This document shows, piece by piece, positions 6,811 to 8,955 of a DNA stretch of 8,955 bases. The notes beneath the pieces were generated by a model. That model was not told where the DNA came from. It did no database searches and was given only the letters and a program-made list of their open reading frames with translations. Every line of letters begins with the position of its first letter. The first letter of the stretch is position 1. The translations under genes and the position numbers were made by a program. The stretch comes from Pseudomonadota bacterium (GTDB taxonomy: Bacteria; Myxococcota_A; Polyangia; Polyangiales; Polyangiaceae): contig QGUH01000097.1 in the NCBI GenBank assembly GCA_003242355.1, positions 1 to 8,955 on the forward strand. The letters run 5' to 3'.

Positions 6811-8535
6811 ATGCAGCGTATCGATTTTTTCGAGCTCGACCGACCGATTCAGGAGCGCTTCGTCGCGTCTGCCCAGGGGACGGCGCCTCCGATTCCGCTC
6901 GCGTTCCGCCGTTCGTTCCTGCCACGCCCGGTGCTCGGCTGGTCGGCGGTGGCCGTGACCTTCGCCCTCGGCGCCGTGGCGCTGGCGTCCGCGGGGTATG
7001 GCGACGTCCGAAGCTCGTTTGCCCTGCAACCATCCTCCGTGATCGCGGGGTACGTCCTCTTGGGCGCTTTCGGGCTGTACGCGACCCTGCGCGCCATCGC
7101 GGCGGGGCTCGAGGCGCAAGCCATCCCGTTTCCGGCCGCCGTCTATCTCTTTCCCTCGGGCGTGATCGACACGCGTGGCAAGCAGCTCGTCGTGCGACCG
7201 ATTGGCGAGATCCGACACGTCAACGTCGGCAATCGTTCGGTCTCGGTGCGCTTCTCCGACGGAGTCGGTTTCACGTTTCCCGTGCCCAATCGCGCGCGCG
7301 CCGAGGAGATCGAGCGCGCCGTGGGCGAGTACCGCACGCGGCTCGCCGGTGAATCGGGGCCCGTCAGCGTGCGCGACCTGGCAGCCCTCGATCCGTTGAA
7401 GGACAACGGCTTCAGCAATCCGTTCTCGCCCCCGGAGCCGATGCGACGGCCGCGCCCGCGCTTTCGCCTGCTCGCCCCCGCAGTGGCCATCGTGGGGGGC
7501 ATCGCCTTCGGCTACGGGTTCTTCCTCGCGCGCAACGCGCTCGCCGAAGACGCCCTCTACCGAGCAGCGCGCGCGGAGAACACCCTCGCCGGCTATCGCG
7601 AGTACGTGGCCCGCGGTGGAAATCGGAGCGAAATCACGGACATCCTCTTGCCGCGCGCCGAGCTCGCCGAGGCGGCCGCGAAGAAGTCGCTGCCCGCTCT
7701 CCAGGCGTTCGCGAGCGGGCGCGAGAGCTCGCCGATTTGGCCCGAAATCGAGGCGGCACTCCGCGCGAGCCTGCTCGCCGAGCTCCAAGCGGCGGAGCGT
7801 GAGGGCACGCGCAGCGCCCTGCGTGCGTTCCAGGAACGGTATGGGACGCACCCGCTCGTCGCGGACGCGCTCGAGCGCGCGATTCAAGCGCACCGCGCCC
7901 GAGTGCTCGCCCAGTTCGCAAAAGAAGCGAAGCCGCACGCGGAAGTGCTCGAGTTCTTCCGACGCCTGCTCGCGTACACCGACCAGCACGGCCCGCGCGT
8001 GGAGATCCGCTTCCGCCGCGTGCTCGGCAGCTCGGTCGAGCGCACGGAAAAGCAGCTCAAGAAGAGCCGGTTGTTCGCCGGAGAGGCCTCGTTGCCGGCA
8101 CAGTACTTCGATGCCGAAGACTCCGAGCCGCGCGAGAAGCGCGTGATCGACGCGCTCCTCACTCGCCTGTCGCGCGTGTTCCCGGAGGACGTGCTCAAGC
8201 TCGAGCCCGCGCCCGCCCTGCCCGAGTCCGAGGCGGACGCGAAGGTGACGGTCCCCACGCTCCTCGTCACGCACCAGACGGAGATGAAGGGCGTGTACAT
8301 GTCCCAGAAGCCGCGCGCCGCCTACACCGGCATCAGCGTGATCTTCGAGGTGAGCTTCCGAATCCCGAACGACCCGCAGCCATACGAGCTCCGTACTTCC
8401 GTTTGGCAGGTTCCCTCGACGCGCGCGGTGCGCAACGGCACGAGCTTCGCCGAAATCTACGCGGAAATCGCCGACGACGCGTTCACGAAGCTCACCGATC
8501 GCACCCTCGGCGCGCTCGCCCCGGGGCTGCGCTGA
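6811..8535 (+). CDS. Unrecognised membrane protein with PH-like region and large C-terminal domain
   Basis: A 574-residue protein that I cannot assign to a family. The N-terminus MQRIDFFELDRPIQERFVAS is amphipathic and polar. Two membrane segments follow (about 42-62 and 75-96). Residues 102-178 are rich in beta-forming stretches (VYLFPSGVIDTRGKQLVVRP, then IRHVNVGNRSVSVRFSDGVGFTFPV) and look like a bacterial PH-type fold; this is an impression from pattern only. A third membrane segment spans 219-240. The remaining 330 residues contain an alanine/glutamate-rich helical region (245-425, perhaps TPR-like, with repeated Ala-Leu-x-x-Phe spacing) and then a mixed alpha/beta end (475-574). ATG 6811 is preferred: the frame is open to an ATG at 6724, but that extension is Trp/Pro/Cys/Arg-rich and unlike the rest. 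No strong ribosome site is visible. It diverges from gor and no partner gene is obvious. Coding is well supported by length, composition and codon use. Confidence 0.85.
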   Translation: MQRIDFFELDRPIQERFVASAQGTAPPIPLAFRRSFLPRPVLGWSAVAVTFALGAVALASAGYGDVRSSFALQPSSVIAGYVLLGAFGLYATLRAIAAGLEAQAIPFPAAVYLFPSGVIDTRGKQLVVRPIGEIRHVNVGNRSVSVRFSDGVGFTFPVPNRARAEEIERAVGEYRTRLAGESGPVSVRDLAALDPLKDNGFSNPFSPPEPMRRPRPRFRLLAPAVAIVGGIAFGYGFFLARNALAEDALYRAARAENTLAGYREYVARGGNRSEITDILLPRAELAEAAAKKSLPALQAFASGRESSPIWPEIEAALRASLLAELQAAEREGTRSALRAFQERYGTHPLVADALERAIQAHRARVLAQFAKEAKPHAEVLEFFRRLLAYTDQHGPRVEIRFRRVLGSSVERTEKQLKKSRLFAGEASLPAQYFDAEDSEPREKRVIDALLTRLSRVFPEDVLKLEPAPALPESEADAKVTVPTLLVTHQTEMKGVYMSQKPRAAYTGISVIFEVSFRIPNDPQPYELRTSVWQVPSTRAVRNGTSFAEIYAEIADDAFTKLTDRTLGALAPGLR

Positions 8536-8655
8536 GCCGCCGAGATTTCGCTTTCGGGAGTCCCCGTCGACGTCGTCGGCCCGAATCCGTGCGCTGACCG
8601 AACCGAACCGCCGAAAAGTTGGAACTCTGGCGCCGAGAGGGCAAATACGAGCTTC
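8536..8655. other. Gap with no supported gene
   Basis: This 120-base gap after the membrane protein gene shows no terminator-like hairpin with a T-run. It contains a short tandem ACCGA repeat near 8597-8611. The plus frame of the upstream gene stays open through it after the TGA at 8533, but its codons are not GC-biased at the third position, so it does not look coding. Confidence 0.5.
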
Positions 8656-8955
8656 ATGGCGCCTTCGACGGCAAATGCGGCTTCATCACTCGTCGTCTTG
8701 GAAGAGGCCGAGGTCGATGCCTCGGAGGCGATCGGTTGGGATGCCGACGAACCGCACTCGACCGTCGTCGAGGTGCTCCCTGCCGAGCCCGAGGAAAGCG
8801 AGGCCCTCGAGCTCGGTCGGCGTGCGAGCGCGAGCCTCTCGGCGCTCCCGCGCACGGGGAAATCCCTGGATGCGACCCGGGTGCAAGCCGCCGCCCTCTC
8901 CGGCCCGGGCCCCAACGCAGCCAAACGCGGGAGCGCCAACCTCCCCCAAAAACCC
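8656..8955 (+). CDS. Probable N-terminal fragment of an unrecognised protein (runs off right edge)
   Basis: From ATG 8656 the plus frame is open to the window end: 100 codons with no stop. The predicted peptide is acidic and Ser/Ala-rich at first (VVLEEAEVDASEAIGW, then VVEVLPAEPEESEALELG), then Ala/Pro/Gly-rich, like a disordered leader or linker. Middle codon positions are clearly the least GC-rich, so either this frame or its exact complement is coding. The complementary ORF (8949-8686) is over 15% Arg with many Gly, a usual mark of a shadow, so I favour the plus strand. Third-position GC (about 78%) is below that of the other genes, and the ribosome site is weak (GAG four bases before ATG). 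Function unknown. Confidence 0.45.
   Translation, partial: MAPSTANAASSLVVLEEAEVDASEAIGWDADEPHSTVVEVLPAEPEESEALELGRRASASLSALPRTGKSLDATRVQAAALSGPGPNAAKRGSANLPQKP

Noticed and set aside
6769..8274. A 501-codon minus-strand open frame
   Set aside because: Highly Arg/Glu/Gly-rich with no recognisable domain and opposite the plus-strand membrane protein gene, whose hydrophobic segments and codon use are natural.
8457..8657. Minus-strand frame starting MKLVFALSAPEFQLFGG with AAGG before the ATG
   Set aside because: The start looks attractive, but the frame quickly turns Ser/Arg-rich and its end overlaps the 3' end of the plus-strand gene by 79 bases; codon bias does not support it.
8619..8710. Plus-strand frame reading LELWRREGKYELHGAFDG
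   Set aside because: The first 30 residues look protein-like, but it then becomes almost pure Arg/Gly/Cys, and there is only a TTG start with no ribosome site.
8686..8949. Minus-strand 87-codon frame at the right edge
   Set aside because: It is the exact complement of the favoured plus frame and is unusually rich in Arg and Gly; kept only as the alternative to the partial plus-strand gene.

Overview
This is a GC-rich stretch (roughly two thirds G+C) of bacterial chromosome, densely coded, with strong third-position GC and AGGA/GGAG-type ribosome sites. The gene content (class I FbaB-type aldolase, a tandem pair of small heat-shock proteins, a proteobacterial-type glutathione reductase, large unassigned membrane proteins) suits a GC-rich deltaproteobacterium or myxobacterium (Myxococcota, perhaps Polyangia). 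That placement is an inference from style and content; there is no rRNA or other marker to prove it.

Layout. (1) Positions 1-1859, minus strand: deoC (deoxyribose-phosphate aldolase) followed by recQ, which runs off the left edge just before helicase motif V. (2) 1860-2173: a 314-base divergent control region between deoC and the plus-strand aldolase gene, with two look-alike TATGCT -10 candidates and overlapping inverted repeats. (3) 2174-3256, plus: class I fructose-bisphosphate aldolase, closed by a 13-bp hairpin terminator. (4) 3359-4213, minus: a two-gene small heat-shock operon. The Shine-Dalgarno sequence of its first gene is paired in a short hairpin closely resembling a ROSE RNA thermometer; this is the most interesting feature of the window. 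(5) 4409-5302, plus: a membrane protein with a Gly/Pro-rich repeat N-terminus. (6) 5337-6686, minus: glutathione reductase. (7) 6811-8535, plus: a 574-residue membrane protein that I do not recognise. (8) 8656 to the right edge, plus: a probable partial gene of unknown function.

Functionally the window mixes central carbon metabolism (two aldolases that both make or use glyceraldehyde-3-phosphate), DNA repair (RecQ) and protection from heat and oxidative stress (two Hsp20 proteins, glutathione reductase). I see no mobile element, CRISPR array, tRNA, rRNA or phage gene, and no defence or biosynthetic cluster. It reads as ordinary core chromosome with two uncharacterised membrane proteins and one promising regulatory RNA.
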